From: Porphyra umbilicalis
Lineage: Eukaryota > Rhodophyta > Bangiophyceae > Bangiales > Bangiaceae
NCBI GenBank assembly: GCA_002049455.2
Contig: KV919055.1
Span: 34,409 to 98,408, forward strand
Length of the DNA stretch: 64,000 bases
Reading direction: 5' to 3'
This document shows, piece by piece, positions 1 through 10,245 of the stretch. The notes under the pieces are model-generated. The model was given only the letters and a program-made list of their open reading frames with translations, did no database searches and was not told the origin of the DNA. A program made the translations under genes and the position numbers. How positions within the stretch are numbered: the first letter of the stretch is position 1; every line of letters begins with the position of its first letter.

Positions 1-498
1 CCCCCCCGACGCCCCCGCCTCGTCGGCCGCCCAGGCGCCGCCGTCGGCTCGCCCCCCCCCCCCCCCTCCCCATCCACGGCGGCGCGGTCGACCCCCCGCG
101 CCCCCCCCGCCGCTGCCTGCCCCACCGGCTGCGCGCGCAATTCCGTTTCGATGCGCACCCGCAGCGTGCGCGGGCGCGCGCGGAGGGCGGCCTTGGCGGC
201 GCCGACGGGGACGGGCAACCCCCCCCCCACCGCCAAGCCCGGGTAGAGCGCCCGCGCGGCCGACAGGGCGGCGGCCACGTCCGCGCGCTTCCGCCCCGCC
301 GCCGCCTCCACCCCCGCCTCGAGGGCGACGAGGCGGCGGAGGGTGGGGGACTCGCGGCAGAGCGCCTCTGCCAACCGCTTGACCGTCGCGCCGCTCCCCG
401 CCGCCGCCGACGCGCTGTCGCTCGCGGCCGAGGCGCCCGACTTGGAGCGCTTGCGTGAGGAGGAAGCGGGGGCCGACGCGGTCGCGCCGCCGCCGCCC

Positions 499-538
<40 letters not shown>

Positions 539-984
539 TGCCGGCAGCGCCCGATGGCGGACGCGCGGCGGACGCGCCGCCATCCGGCCCACCGCCACCA
601 CCACCGCCGCCGCCGCCGCCGCCCGCCGCACTCGCGCCCGCACCCGCACCCGCCGCGGTCACCCCTCCGCCCCCCGGTGGGGGGGACCCGGCGGGCGGCG
701 TCCCGTCGCGGCGCCGCTTGGGCGCCGGCCGCCCATCGGCCGTCGCCGTGGCGCCGCCACCCCCACCACCACCCAATGAGCCGCCGCCGCCGCCGCCGCC
801 ACCTGCCGCCGCCGCCGGCCGCCGGGGGGGGGCCTTGGCGCCGCCGCCGCCGAGCGGCGGCCGCGACGGCGGGCGGCTGCCACTCGCGCCGCCACCCCCC
901 GACGCCGGTGGGGGTGGCGGCGGCTGCGGGTGGGGGGGGTGCACGTTGCCACCCCCCGCCGGCCGCACGCCGACGCTCGCCCCC

Positions 985-1039
<55 letters not shown>

Positions 1040-1052
1040 GATGCGGGTCCAT
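1..1052 (-). CDS. Left-truncated Gly/Pro/Ala-rich nuclear-type protein, unknown family
   Basis: An open minus-strand frame starts at an ATG (complement of 1050-1052, beginning MDPHR) and runs off the left edge with no stop, giving about 350 codons. Nearly all third codon positions are G or C, using the same codons as recognised genes here. The first 240 or so residues are low complexity: poly-Gly from GGC triplet tracts (around 485-540 and 998-1038), Pro patches, and two basic clusters (PKRRRD, and RKRSKS near 440-460) that look like nuclear localisation signals. Below about position 400 the sequence becomes an ordered, Leu/Ala/Arg-rich stretch (VKRLAEALCRES, then LRRLVALEAGVEAA and LRVRIETELRA), probably helical. 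No family was recognised. It is divergent with the RING gene that starts at 1742. Confidence 0.5.
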
Positions 1053-1741
1053 GGCCGCGGGCCGCCCGCCGCGTGGCGGGCGCAGTCCAGTGTCGTGGGG
1101 GGCGCGCGTCGCGGGCTCGCCGCGCCGCGCCGGCGGTTCGGGCCGTGCCGCGCGCCAGCAGTCGGGTGGCCGCCCCGCCCCTCGCACCGAAATGGCGGCG
1201 CGCGCAGCGCCGAAACCTGCGGGACGGCGCGCGCGGGGCGTCGGTCCTTGCTCGCCGTTTCGCGGCGGGGCACTGACCCCCCCCCCCCCCTTGCTCGTGC
1301 GGGTGTGAAGGGGTCCACTGTGAAAGCAAGTCGATTGTGGCAGTGTAAGTAATACTTTTGACACGGAGTAATTTGATAATTCAGGCGCCCCCAACGTAGT
1401 CGGGTGTTTGAAGACCAATTTTATTTGGACTGCCCAATGCGAACCGGGCGTGATCCGGGGCTGCTCTTTGGGCACCTGGCGCCAAGGGCGTCGCGCCTTT
1501 GGGCGGGCACTCGCTTTGGCGGCGGCGCTGCGGCCGGCCGCAGTGCCGCCAAAGCTGGCCGGCCAGTGGCGCTCGTCGTGGGCGGCGGGTGTCCCACCCG
1601 CCACGCCTCCCGCTGTCCCGCCTCGCGTCGTCTCGCGTGGCCGACACTGTCGACGACGAGGGTGCCACCGCCGCCAGCCGCCGTGGCGACCGTGACGGCG
1701 GCGGCCGTGGCCGCCCTCCCGCCCCCGCCCCGGCGCCGGCC
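1053..1741. other. Intergenic, between divergent genes
   Basis: This spacer lies between the minus-strand gene starting at 1052 and the RING gene starting at 1742. It holds a short AT-richer island around 1319-1440, the only such stretch in the first 2 kb, and so is the likely shared promoter region. No gene is supported; the GC-rich open frames here look like compositional shadows. Confidence 0.4.
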
Positions 1742-3959
1742 ATGAGTGCGACCGCGCCGCTGCGGCGGGCGGCGCACGAGCTGGCCGCCGCCGGGCGGGA
1801 GGTGCAGCTGGCCGCCTCCCGCGCGGCAACGGGCAATGTGGGAAGGGAGGGTGCTGCCGCCGGGAATGGGGACGCCCCCGCCCCCGAGACGTGTGCCGTT
1901 TGCCTCAATACGCTGTGCATGCCGGCGGCGACGACGCCCTGTGGCCACGTCTTTCACGCCAACTGCATCGCGCAGTCGATGGAATATGGCTTGTATGTTG
2001 GGGGAGGTCGGGCCGAGTGCCTGTCAGAGTTCATGTGGGGGCTGTCTAGGGTGGGTGGCTTGAGTGGCGCAGTGCGGGCGGCGCCGTTTTTTCTCAAGCG
2101 TGCCTCTCGTGGCTCAAGGGACCTGTCAACGGGTCGTCTGGACTGCCCAACAAGCAGCAGTGACGGTGTGTGTCTGACATGATTGCGCTACTTTTGAGTT
2201 TCTGCTCGCCATGTGGGTCGTCGCACATCCTTGACCTGCCCTTGTTTGTCGCCCCCCCCCCCCTCCCTCCCCAACGCCATGGACATGCTGCGGCGCACCC
2301 TCTCTCCCAGAGAGTGTCCTCTCTGCCGGTCCAAGCCTTTTGATTGGGACCAGCGGCGCCGCTCTGGTTGGACGACGCTCTTGCGCAACGGCCTACCCGA
2401 CGAGGCTGCCGTCGACGCTGCCCAGGCAGCGTCTGCTGCGGCTCCACCCGCCGGCCAACCGTGCCGCCACGGCTGCACGGCGGCTGCCGCCTCGATCGAC
2501 CCCCCCCCACCCCCGAGTACTCCCGCGCGGCCATTGACGCGGCCGCCGCCGCCTCTGCCGCCGTCGAAGGGTGGATGGACCGCCTCCGCGACTTTCTCGG
2601 CCGCCTCAAAGAAGTCGACGCCATCACCGCCGCCGCCGCCGCCGACGTGGCCGCCGCCCGCCGGCACGTTGTCAAGGCCGACGCGGCGGCGGCCGCCGCC
2701 ACCGCCGCGTCGGCGGGCGCGGAAGCGCGGGCGCGGGCCAAGTACGCGGTCGCCGCGCGGCAGGCGGCGCTCGATTCAGAGAAAGCGGCGCGGTCGCGGG
2801 AGCGCCACGACGCGGCGACGCGGGAGGTGCACGCCGCCGGCGTGGCGCTTGGGCGCCAACGCAAGGAGGCGGCCGCCGACGCGGCGGCGGCGCGCGACGC
2901 GGCGGCGGCAGCCGCCGCCGCCGCCGCCGCCGTCGACGGCGAGCGGCGGGCGGTGCGCAACGAGGCGACGGCGCTGCGGCGGCGGGCCGACGCGCAAGCG
3001 CGCACGCTCGCGGCGCTCAAGGCGCGGGCGACCGACGAGGCGGCGGCGGCGGCGCAGTTGGGGGGCGCCGCCGCCGCGGCGGCGCGGGCAGAGAGTGAGG
3101 CCCTCCGCGTCAAGGTGCGGCGGCTCGTCGAGCGGGTGGCGGCGGCCGAGCGGCGCACCGCGTCGGTCGTGGCGGCGGCGGGCGCGCTCGCGCCCGACGG
3201 GTGGGCCGACGGGTGTGGGGCGGGGGGGGGGGGTGGGGGGGGGGGGCGCGCCCGCTCGCGTCGCCCGCGTTTGGCGGCGGCGCGGCAGACGGCGGCCGCT
3301 TTGAGGCGTTGCCCCCGCCGGGGGGGGGGGGGGGGGGGTCGGCGGCACGCAAACGCCGACGGGCGGGCGTGACGCCCCTGTCGCTCGCGGCCGTCGCCGC
3401 CTCGGCGGGTGTCGGCGGCGGCGGCGACGGCGGCGGCGGCGGCGGCGGCAGCGCCAGCGGGGGTGGCCCGCCGGCGCGACGGGGCGTGGGCGGCGGCGTC
3501 GGCCTTGCGGGCGTGGCAGCCGCGCCGCCGCCGGGCACGTGGCGCCCGTCGCCCGACGCGCGGGGGAGCAGCCCGCCGCCGCCCGTGCCCGCCTGGGACG
3601 ATGGCGGCGGGGCGTTGGCTGGCGCGCGCCGCTCCCTCTTGCGCCAATGGGCGAGCGACGGGGCGGCCGCCGTCGGCGGCAGCGCCGTCGGCGGCACGCG
3701 CCGGCCGCCGTCCCCGGCGGCGGGGGTGGGGCCGCCACCGCCCGCGGCGGCGGCGGCGCCACGGCCGTCGGCGGCGGCGGCGGCGGCGGCGGCGCGGGGC
3801 GGTGCGTCGACGGCCATGGCGACGCTCGCGGCGGTTGCGGGCGACCGGCGGCCGCGGGCGGTGCCGCCGCCGCGGGTGCCGCAGGGGCCCGGCGGGCAGA
3901 CCAAACTCAGCGCCTTTTTTGGGGGGGGCGCCCCCCGGGGGCCCGCCGCCCGGTCGTGA
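1742..3959 (+). CDS. TRAIP-like RING E3 ligase with coiled coil and C-terminal PIP box
   Basis: Likely a nuclear E3 ubiquitin ligase acting at PCNA-bearing replication structures. Exon 1 (1742-1992) carries the first RING half: Cys51, Cys54, Cys67, His69, His72, Cys75. A phase-2 intron (1993-2310, GTATGT donor, pyrimidine-rich CAG acceptor) leads to the last CPLC pair (about residues 86-89), giving a RING-H2 layout with 10 residues before CPLC. A long Ala/Arg/Glu-rich coiled coil follows (about 2540-3180), then a Gly/Pro-rich linker. The C-terminus contains QTKLSAFF (3897-3920), a full PIP-box match (QxxLxxFF). RING, coiled coil and terminal PIP box is the TRAIP/NOPO layout. The frame must change twice, near the C run at 2500-2514 and the G runs at 3224-3246, so one or more run lengths may be wrong or an extra intron exists. 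Family call is by architecture, not alignment. Confidence 0.65.
3897..3920 (+). other. PIP box (PCNA-interacting motif) codons
   Basis: Codons for QTKLSAFF, 13 codons before the stop. Gln at position 1, Leu at 4 and paired Phe at 7 and 8 match the canonical PCNA-interacting peptide. Confidence 0.65.
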
Positions 3960-5367
3960 GCGCGCGCGGCTTGGGGTGTGGGGCGGGCGGCTGCGGGGGG
4001 GGCGCGTGCGCAGGGGGCGCGCCGCATTACTGGGCGGCTGGTTGACGGCGGGCGGCGGCACGGGCACGGCGGCGGGCGGTCCCTGGTTGGGGGGGGTGGC
4101 TGCCTTGCTAGAGGCGCCTCCATCTGCTGGCCGGGTGGCTGGCTAGACGCGCGCTCACCCCCGCCTGCCGGCTGGCTGGGTGAGTGCTTTGGGGCGGGCG
4201 GAGAGGCCGACTGCATGGAGCGCGGTCGTCTGCGCGGACTTGGGACCAGTGGTGGTGGCAGGTCTGCTGCTGCTGTGGAGCTGTCGACGCACGACAATGA
4301 GACGGACACGCGCCGGTCAAGAGCGGTTTGCACAGCCGGCAAACAAGAACAACACTCCGTCGCTCGCTCGTGCGCGTCGCCACCCGAGGCGACCGGCTGT
4401 GCGCGCCACGTGCCGCTGTCGTTGCCCCGGCCGACCTCTGCTGCCAGTGAGCGCAGGGTGGCACCAGCAGTGACCACCTTGGCGGCGGAGAGCGGCGGCG
4501 GCTCCTCGCTGTTCTCCCCCGCGCGAGGTCGGCCTTTGCCGCCAAGATGCCAAGACCGTTGACGGCAAAAGTGGCTGCGCCCGCACCTCCGCTCGACGCT
4601 CTCGCGCCGCGAACCGCCGCCAGCGTCACCCCGGTTGGGCGGCCAACGGCCTCGGCGGGTAGCCAATCGTAGAGACGACCGCGGCGGGAGGGCGCGCGGG
4701 ACAACCCGCTCCCACCACCGGATCCCCACAGCGCACCTCCCGCGGGCGTAAAATCACGGATTGTTCACCCACTCGTGGCGTTTTCAATCTGCTACCAACC
4801 CTGGTCCAGTGCCCCGCGCCAATGGCAGGCACTCTCGTGGGCGGCCTTCCAGACGCCACAATTTTTTCAGCTCGGCGCCGCTGGAGGTCACGCCCCTGGC
4901 AGCTGCTACGGAGGGAGATCTCTGCATCCAGACCCGAGCCGCGTCGTGGGCCACTCCGCCGCCTGCGGTCGAGCTGCGGTGAGCTGGGGGTCCCGGCAGG
5001 GCACTGGGTGACGCGGCTGTGCACGTGTTCCTCCGCCGCCCCCCACACCATCGACGCCGGTCGGTCACAACTCGGCGACGGACCCCTCGCTCCCGTTTCC
5101 TTGGGTCCCCACAACCGACGACGCCGCCTCATCAGGAGCGACCGCCTCCCCGCACCCATTGGGCGTGGCGTACGCGGTGCCTGCCCTACTTCCCCACCCC
5201 CAACACCCCCATCGCCGCACACATTCTCACATCCGTTGGTCGGAGAGGAGCGGAGTCGTACATCGACGGTTGCGACGAATCGTCATCCTCCCCACCCTCC
5301 CCAACCTCTGACGCCTTCTCCTGTCACTTCTCCCCCTCGTCGCTTCTCTCCCTCCCCCTTTCCCACG
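3960..5367 (+). other. Intergenic region, no supported gene
   Basis: This holds the 3' flank of the RING gene and the upstream region of the gene at 5368. Open frames occur on both strands but lack domain content and consistent codon choice. The last 100 bases or so form a pyrimidine-rich leader. Confidence 0.35.
5270..5367 (+). promoter_or_regulatory. Pyrimidine-rich leader of the gene at 5368
   Basis: Almost continuous C/T-rich sequence ends directly before CACG-ATG. Such tracts sit just upstream of several starts here (also about 45990-46024 and 50030-50125), so they probably mark transcription start or leader regions. This is inferred from composition only. Confidence 0.3.
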
Positions 5368-5856
5368 ATGGGGCGCGCTACCAACACCGCCATGCCCGCG
5401 ATCGCCCTGGCCCCGGCTGTCCCAGCCTTCGGCCATGCCTTTGCCGCCACCGCGGCGGTGGTGATGGGTGCCGCTGCCGCCGGCCCGCTGCGTGTGGAGA
5501 TGCCCAAGCTCCCAAAGATGCCCGCGATGCCGAAGCTCCCCAGCCTCCCCGGCCAGGGCAAGAAGGCCGACGCCAAGAAGGCCGCCCCGACCTTCATTGA
5601 CGACAACCCCAACGCGAGGAAGCGGGTGGCGGCGCCGCGGTCTGGGGACACCAAGGTGCGCGCCGGCCTGGGCGGCGATGCGTCCAAGGGCGTCAACGCG
5701 CCGACGCTGGCGGAGATCCAGCAGTCCCGCACGCCCGGTGTGGTCATCAAGGACGCAGCAGGGGGCTCGTGGAAGGCCTTCCCCCAGCGCCGTATGCCGG
5801 GGGCTAACATGTCCAAGTTCCGCGAGCTGGCCGGCGAGATGAAGCTGCCAGAGTAA
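5368..5856 (+). CDS. Small unknown protein with N-terminal hydrophobic segment
   Basis: Predicted 162 residues from the ATG after the pyrimidine-rich leader. The N-terminus is Ala-rich and hydrophobic (about residues 9-40, through AAAVVMGAAAAGPL) with no acidic residue, so it could be a targeting peptide or membrane segment. Next comes a K/P/M repeat-like stretch (residues 44-60, with MPKLPKMPAMPKLPSLPG) and then a Lys-rich hinge. The C-terminal 90 residues look folded and polar, with TPGVVIKDAAGGSWKAFPQ and a KFRELAGEMKLPE end. Codon use is strongly GC-ending and the frame is uninterrupted, so I consider it a real gene. No family was recognised. An organelle-targeted protein is possible from the N-terminus only. 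It is convergent with the COPI-associated gene. Confidence 0.65.
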   Translation: MGRATNTAMPAIALAPAVPAFGHAFAATAAVVMGAAAAGPLRVEMPKLPKMPAMPKLPSLPGQGKKADAKKAAPTFIDDNPNARKRVAAPRSGDTKVRAGLGGDASKGVNAPTLAEIQQSRTPGVVIKDAAGGSWKAFPQRRMPGANMSKFRELAGEMKLPE

Positions 5857-6905
5857 TGATCGCGCGTCATGTGGGCCTCATTGTGGTGCCGGTTTGGAGC
5901 TGGGGTGGCTTGCATGCCGCCGAGCGCATGCGGAAGCGGAGGCGGCGGGGTGAGTGAAGTGGCATGCGCGTCACGGGGTGATCGCGGTTGGGTTCAGGTT
6001 GATAGCGGGCTCGGGCGGTGCCCGAGTGACGGGCATTGCGTCCCGGATGAGGAGTGCGGACGTCGGGCGAGGGTTTTGCGACGGAGCGGCCGCGCCGTCT
6101 GTTCGGTGCCTTCGAGTGTACGTGGGGGCCGTTGGGGTTGGCCTGTTCTTTTGGTACTGTGACGTGCTCGGTGGTCTGGTGTGGGGTGTTGGACTCCGCT
6201 TTTTTTTTTCCTTCTTGGACTTGGCATGGCTCATTTTTCTGTTCTTGGCTTCGCATCTTTGTGTTTTGGCTGTCAAAGCACCCGCTTGTTGGGGGTCGTG
6301 TGCTCGCTAGTTTCCCCCAGGACATACATTTTTTTCTTCCACACATCGTCACGTGGGCTCCGACTCGCTACGCGGAGGAGGCCGGGCAGGTCAGGTCGTC
6401 TGCCCCCGGCATGTGCCTATACGCACACGACCCATGTTGAAGTAGACTGTTTGGTTCCTGCCGAGTGGCTATGTGGAACATCCATGGCTCACAACTGTAG
6501 TCCGTACTCTGTGCTGCCGGTCGCACATTCCACACTGAACCTGGGCTTGGTGCGCAAGCAAGTGGATGAGACTGCCACTCGGGTGTGATGTCGAGATGTA
6601 CATCTCATCTTGTATGTCTTGCCGCGCAACAAAGAGGCGCAATAGCTTGTTGTCTGCACGGGCTCGCCTGTCTTTCGCTGTTTCAGCTGTCCTTGAACGG
6701 CAGTGAATACTCCAGCAAAAACTGGACACAGCAAACGAGATGATTATCCTTGTTGTGGCTCATTCTGTACACTCACACTCGCCCGATAAACAAACGCAAA
6801 ACCAACAGGGTGGCTGGGAACCCCAGCATCCAGCCAACAAATGCCTCCCGGCAAACAAGCTCCCGAACGCCCACCAGGGCGTGCATAACCCCATCCACAA
6901 GAACC
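5857..6905. other. Intergenic, between convergent genes
   Basis: This is the shared 3' flank of the genes ending at 5856 (plus) and 6906 (minus). It includes T-rich patches (for example 6201-6215) and is less GC-rich than the genes. No gene is supported. Confidence 0.4.
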
Positions 6906-7445
6906 TCAAATGGCAATGTCCGGGTTGTTGGCCGCCGGATTTTTCCGCCCGCCAAAGATGCCACCGCCGCTTGGCGCTGCGGCGACGCCCCCGCCTCCAC
7001 GCACCGTCGGCGCCTCCACGTCGGTGCCAGAGCCCATGCGCCCCCCACAGAAGAAGAGCAGAACTGACACGCCGCAGGCAATGAAGCCAGCCACAATGAG
7101 GAGGATGCCCGACAACTGGCTGGAGTTGTCAAAGCCCAGCGACAGCGCCAGCGTGCCGGCAAAAAAGGTAAAGAATCCGCGGCCCTTGATGCCCATGAGG
7201 AACCCAAAGTGGCTTGCCATACACGATGGCCACTCAAGTTCTGCAAGGATGAGCAAGACACCAAAGACGGCAATCCAGATGAGCATCACAAAGAAGGACG
7301 GGTCGTCAAAGTTGAGGGTGAAGAGACGGATGAAGCGGAAGATGGCGGAGCCGATGAGCAAGCCGCCAGAGATGAATGTACCAAGCCGCACATAGAGCGC
7401 AGGGTTATCCGGGGCGCAGGAGGAGAGACGGCCGCCGCCTTCCAT
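6906..7445 (-). CDS. COPI-associated family membrane protein (four TM helices)
   Basis: Predicted 179 residues; start chosen at the ATG with an ACC-ATG-GAA context, since the five upstream in-frame codons begin with GTG. It has four hydrophobic segments: roughly residues 21-41 (from LGTFISGGLLIGSAIF), 52-70 (FVMLIWIAVFGVLLIL), 90-107 and 112-135. Between helices 2 and 3 lie ELEWP and a GFLMGIKGRGFF turn. This order and the E-W-P and GRG(L/F)F features fit the COPI-associated / Golgi TVP15-like family, small Golgi-endosome membrane proteins. The C-terminal tail is Gly/Ala-rich and disordered. The gene has no visible intron and is divergent from pirin across about 850 bp. Confidence 0.75.
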   Translation of the reverse strand: MEGGGRLSSCAPDNPALYVRLGTFISGGLLIGSAIFRFIRLFTLNFDDPSFFVMLIWIAVFGVLLILAELEWPSCMASHFGFLMGIKGRGFFTFFAGTLALSLGFDNSSQLSGILLIVAGFIACGVSVLLFFCGGRMGSGTDVEAPTVRGGGGVAAAPSGGGIFGGRKNPAANNPDIAI

Positions 7446-8299
7446 GGTGGGCACAATCACCGGACGGCGCGTTGCAGAAGAAGCGTGAAGGGCGTCGGAC
7501 GACGTCGGGCAGTGCCGAGGAGGTCAACCGCTCGCACGAGATGTGGTCGAACACGAAGCAGAGCACTGCTCGTCGCGACGTCAAGTACAGAGGCCAGACG
7601 AGCAGCCGAGGAAAGAGACGGGAAAACACGCGGCGGATGACCGTGCCGCGGGACGCTCTAAGGAGAGCGCACGATGCGGAAGACTGCTCATGTCCAAGAC
7701 AGGTCGCTGAAGCGAGGACACACTGTCACAGGCCCTGCCATGGGCCCGTTGGTGGTGCCAGCACAACTTTGCCCATCGCACCTGCCATGGTGTATGCACG
7801 CAGGCTACTTCAGTACAGTTTTTCCTTGTCCCGCACGCACTTCATTGTTTCTGACAAGTTGAATCAAGTCGTTTTCAACTCCATCCTGAAATCACAGAGA
7901 ACCAAGATGGATGGAAGCCGTTACAGGTACATGTCTTCGCACTCGTTCCCTGCCATCCTGCTCTTCAATCGCGTCTGCAGATGCACGCTGTCATCGACGT
8001 CAACGCTCCATGCGCAGACGTGCCTGCGACGTGAGCTGCTTGAGCTCTGTCCTCTGCACAGAGTCGCGTTCATCACCCTGAGCGCACCCCCCCCCCCGCG
8101 TTGGTGGTGACTGGACTGAACTGCTCTTTGCTTGATGCTGTCCTTTGCATCGCCCTGCTTGCTGCCCCTGCCACAGCGTCGACACCCGCACGTGCTGGCA
8201 TCACCACCTCCCCGCTTACCCGCACGCCCGACACCTTCCCGACTCTCCTGCGGTCGAGCAACCCCCACGCCACCCGCCCGCGTCCCACCCGCCGTCCGC
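7446..8299. other. Intergenic, divergent promoter region
   Basis: This is the spacer between the COPI-associated gene (minus) and pirin (plus). It has mixed composition and short C/T-rich tracts before the pirin start. No RNA gene or conserved open frame was seen. Confidence 0.35.
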
Positions 8300-9398
8300 A
8301 TGGCGGCGACCGGGGCGGCGTCGGCCACCGCGAGCCGTACCATTGCCAAGGTGGTCATGGCGCGGGAACAGAGCGAGGGGGACGGGGCGCGGGTGCGGCG
8401 GAGCATCGGCTCTGCGGCGTTGCCCGACTTGGACCCCTTCCTGCTGCTCGACGAATTTCGGGTGTCGCCGCCCGCGGGGTTCCCGACCCACCCGCACCGC
8501 GGCATGCAGACCGTGACGTACATGCTTGAGGGCGGCTTCCGGCACAAGGTACGTTGCGGTTCTCTGCTCGGTGCTTTCACATGGCTTGTGGCGCCCCGCT
8601 TTCGTGCATTATGCGGTGTCGTCTTTGCGCCTCGCTCTGTTTTCTAACACACTTGAGCACCACCAATGCACGTGTGTGTGGTCCACGTTTGCACCTCGAC
8701 TGCGTGACTTCCCGCTGCCGCCTGCTGCACGGGGCTTTTACTCATTGGGCTTTCTTCTGTGTTTGTGTGACATGCCGTTTTTGCCTCGCCAGGATAACCG
8801 CGGGCACGCGGGCACCATTGGCCCAGGCTCCCTCCAGTGGATGCTCGCCGGCTCTGGTCTCCAACACAGTGAAATGCCCGCCACGGACGGCCCCAACGTC
8901 GGCCTGCAGCTGTGGCTCACGCTGCCCGCGGCGGACAAGATGTCGCCACCCGACTACCAGGAGGTGTCTGCCGACGCGGTGCCGACCGCCACCTCCCCCG
9001 ACGGCGCGGCGCGCGTACGCGTCCTCGCCGGCGACGCGTATGGCGTGTCGGCGGCGGTTGTGACGACGTCGCCCATCCTCTACCTCGACGTTGACGTTGC
9101 CGCCGGGGGGGCGGCGACGCTGCCCGTCCCCGACGGCTATGTCGGCTTTGCGTACGTGCTCCGCGGGGCGGGCACGGTGGGGGCCAATGGGGTGGCCGCC
9201 GAGCACGGCTCGTGCTGCTTGTTGGCCGACGGCGAGGCTGGCCCCGTGACGGTGACGGCGGGGGCGGACGGCCTTCGCTTTGTGTTGGTGGCGGGTACGC
9301 CCGTGCGGGAGCCGATTGTCAAGTATGGGCCGTTTGTGATGAACACGCGGGAGGAGGTGGTACAGGCTATCAAGGACTACCAAGCGGGGCGCTTTTGA
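8300..9398 (+). CDS. Pirin (cupin-fold metalloprotein), two exons
   Basis: Pirins are iron-binding double-cupin proteins, nuclear cofactors or quercetinase-like oxygenases in other organisms. Exon 1 (8300-8548, 83 codons) ends GGFRHK; the intron is 8549-8792 (GTACGT donor, TTGCCTCGCCAG acceptor, phase 0); exon 2 (8793-9398) encodes 201 residues, giving 284 in total, close to the usual pirin length. Diagnostic motifs are HPHRGMQTVTYMLEGG (metal-binding His pair) and, right after the splice, GHAGTIGPGSLQWM with GLQHSEMP (the HxE part of the metal site). A second cupin-like half follows (YVLRGAGTVG), ending GPFVMNTREEVVQAI, also typical. The intron falls between the metal-binding motifs. Its substrate cannot be told from sequence. 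Confidence 0.92.
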
Positions 9399-9996
9399 GC
9401 CGCCGCGCATGGGCTCGTGTGCAAGCCGGCGCGCGGACGCTGCTCGTGGGTGGGGTCTTGCCGCCCTCGCGTTGCTTCGCAAAAGGGGTCTGTTGGGGAT
9501 GCTGCCAAACAGTGGTTTGCCTTGTGGCTCTACTTTGTGCCATCTACCAGCCTTGCTCTGCCTTGCTGTTGGTATCCTGTCGTCTGTAGACATCATGTTG
9601 TTGTGTACCACGGAAGAGCCCCGACCTACCGGCCAACTGAGCGTTTCTGGGCGCATCGTGGACCATGGCGGCTGTGCTGGCGCAACGACGGAACCATTGC
9701 CACGAGTGTGTTCTAGAGAGCGCGTTGCCTGTGTGATTTCCGCAACACACAAACCTATACACCAGGCAAGCAGCACGGCACCGACGAGCGCCCCGCAAAG
9801 CAGAAGGGTGCCACATACAGGAGAAACAAACACGAAACAACAGAGAAGAACCTATCCTACAAGCGAGAAACACGCAATCTTGAGATACAGGTAGACCCGT
9901 GCGTCGCCAAGTGCAGCGTCGGTCAGCGGCAGCTCTGGTCGTCGACGCGCCCCGGCACCCGTGCGTGGCAACCAATCGAGGGGCGCGCGGCTCCCC
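9399..9996. other. Intergenic, between convergent pirin and ubiquitin-like genes
   Basis: This is 3' flanking sequence of two convergent genes. No coding frame with support was found. Confidence 0.4.
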
Positions 9997-10245
9997 CTAA
10001 AAACCCGCGCCGCCCTGCCTCTGCGCCAGGTACAAGGTGAGAATGGTGTCCACCTGCAGCTCGTAGCGCGCCAACGTCAGGGCGTCGTTGAGGTGAATGC
10101 CGTCGTGCACCAGCGCGTGGATGTACAGGTGCGGGGGGAGCGTGATCATGCCTTGAATTTCCTGCCGCAGCGAACCGATAGTCTGGGACACCTCCACGTC
10201 GAGCATGATGGTGCCCTCGACGGGCGTCTCAATCCAAATGTTCAT
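9997..10245 (-). CDS. Small ubiquitin-like protein without lysine
   Basis: Predicted 82 residues from GCC-ATG-AAC (an in-frame GTG upstream at 10335 is ignored). The whole length aligns by eye with the ubiquitin fold: MNIWIETPVEGTIMLDVE for strands 1-2, a helix around IGSLRQEIQ, PPHLYIHALVHDGIHLND for the PPDQQRLIFAGKQLED region, then TLARYELQVDTILTLYLAQ. The C-terminus is RQGGAGF: a Gly-Gly pair at residues 78-79 plus three more residues, against ubiquitin's terminal RLRGG. The protein has no lysine at all, so it could not form lysine-linked chains on itself. It could be a processed conjugatable modifier or simply a ubiquitin-fold domain protein. Confidence 0.75.
   Translation of the reverse strand: MNIWIETPVEGTIMLDVEVSQTIGSLRQEIQGMITLPPHLYIHALVHDGIHLNDALTLARYELQVDTILTLYLAQRQGGAGF

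Noticed and set aside
343..1308. Plus-strand open frame of 321 codons rich in poly-Pro
   Set aside because: It opens at a GTG and mirrors the poly-Gly coding of the minus-strand frame, which has an ATG and a more ordered region below position 400.
3110..4729. Minus-strand 539-codon frame overlapping the RING gene
   Set aside because: It overlaps the coiled-coil and PIP-box coding region on the other strand and is mostly Pro/Arg shadow sequence.
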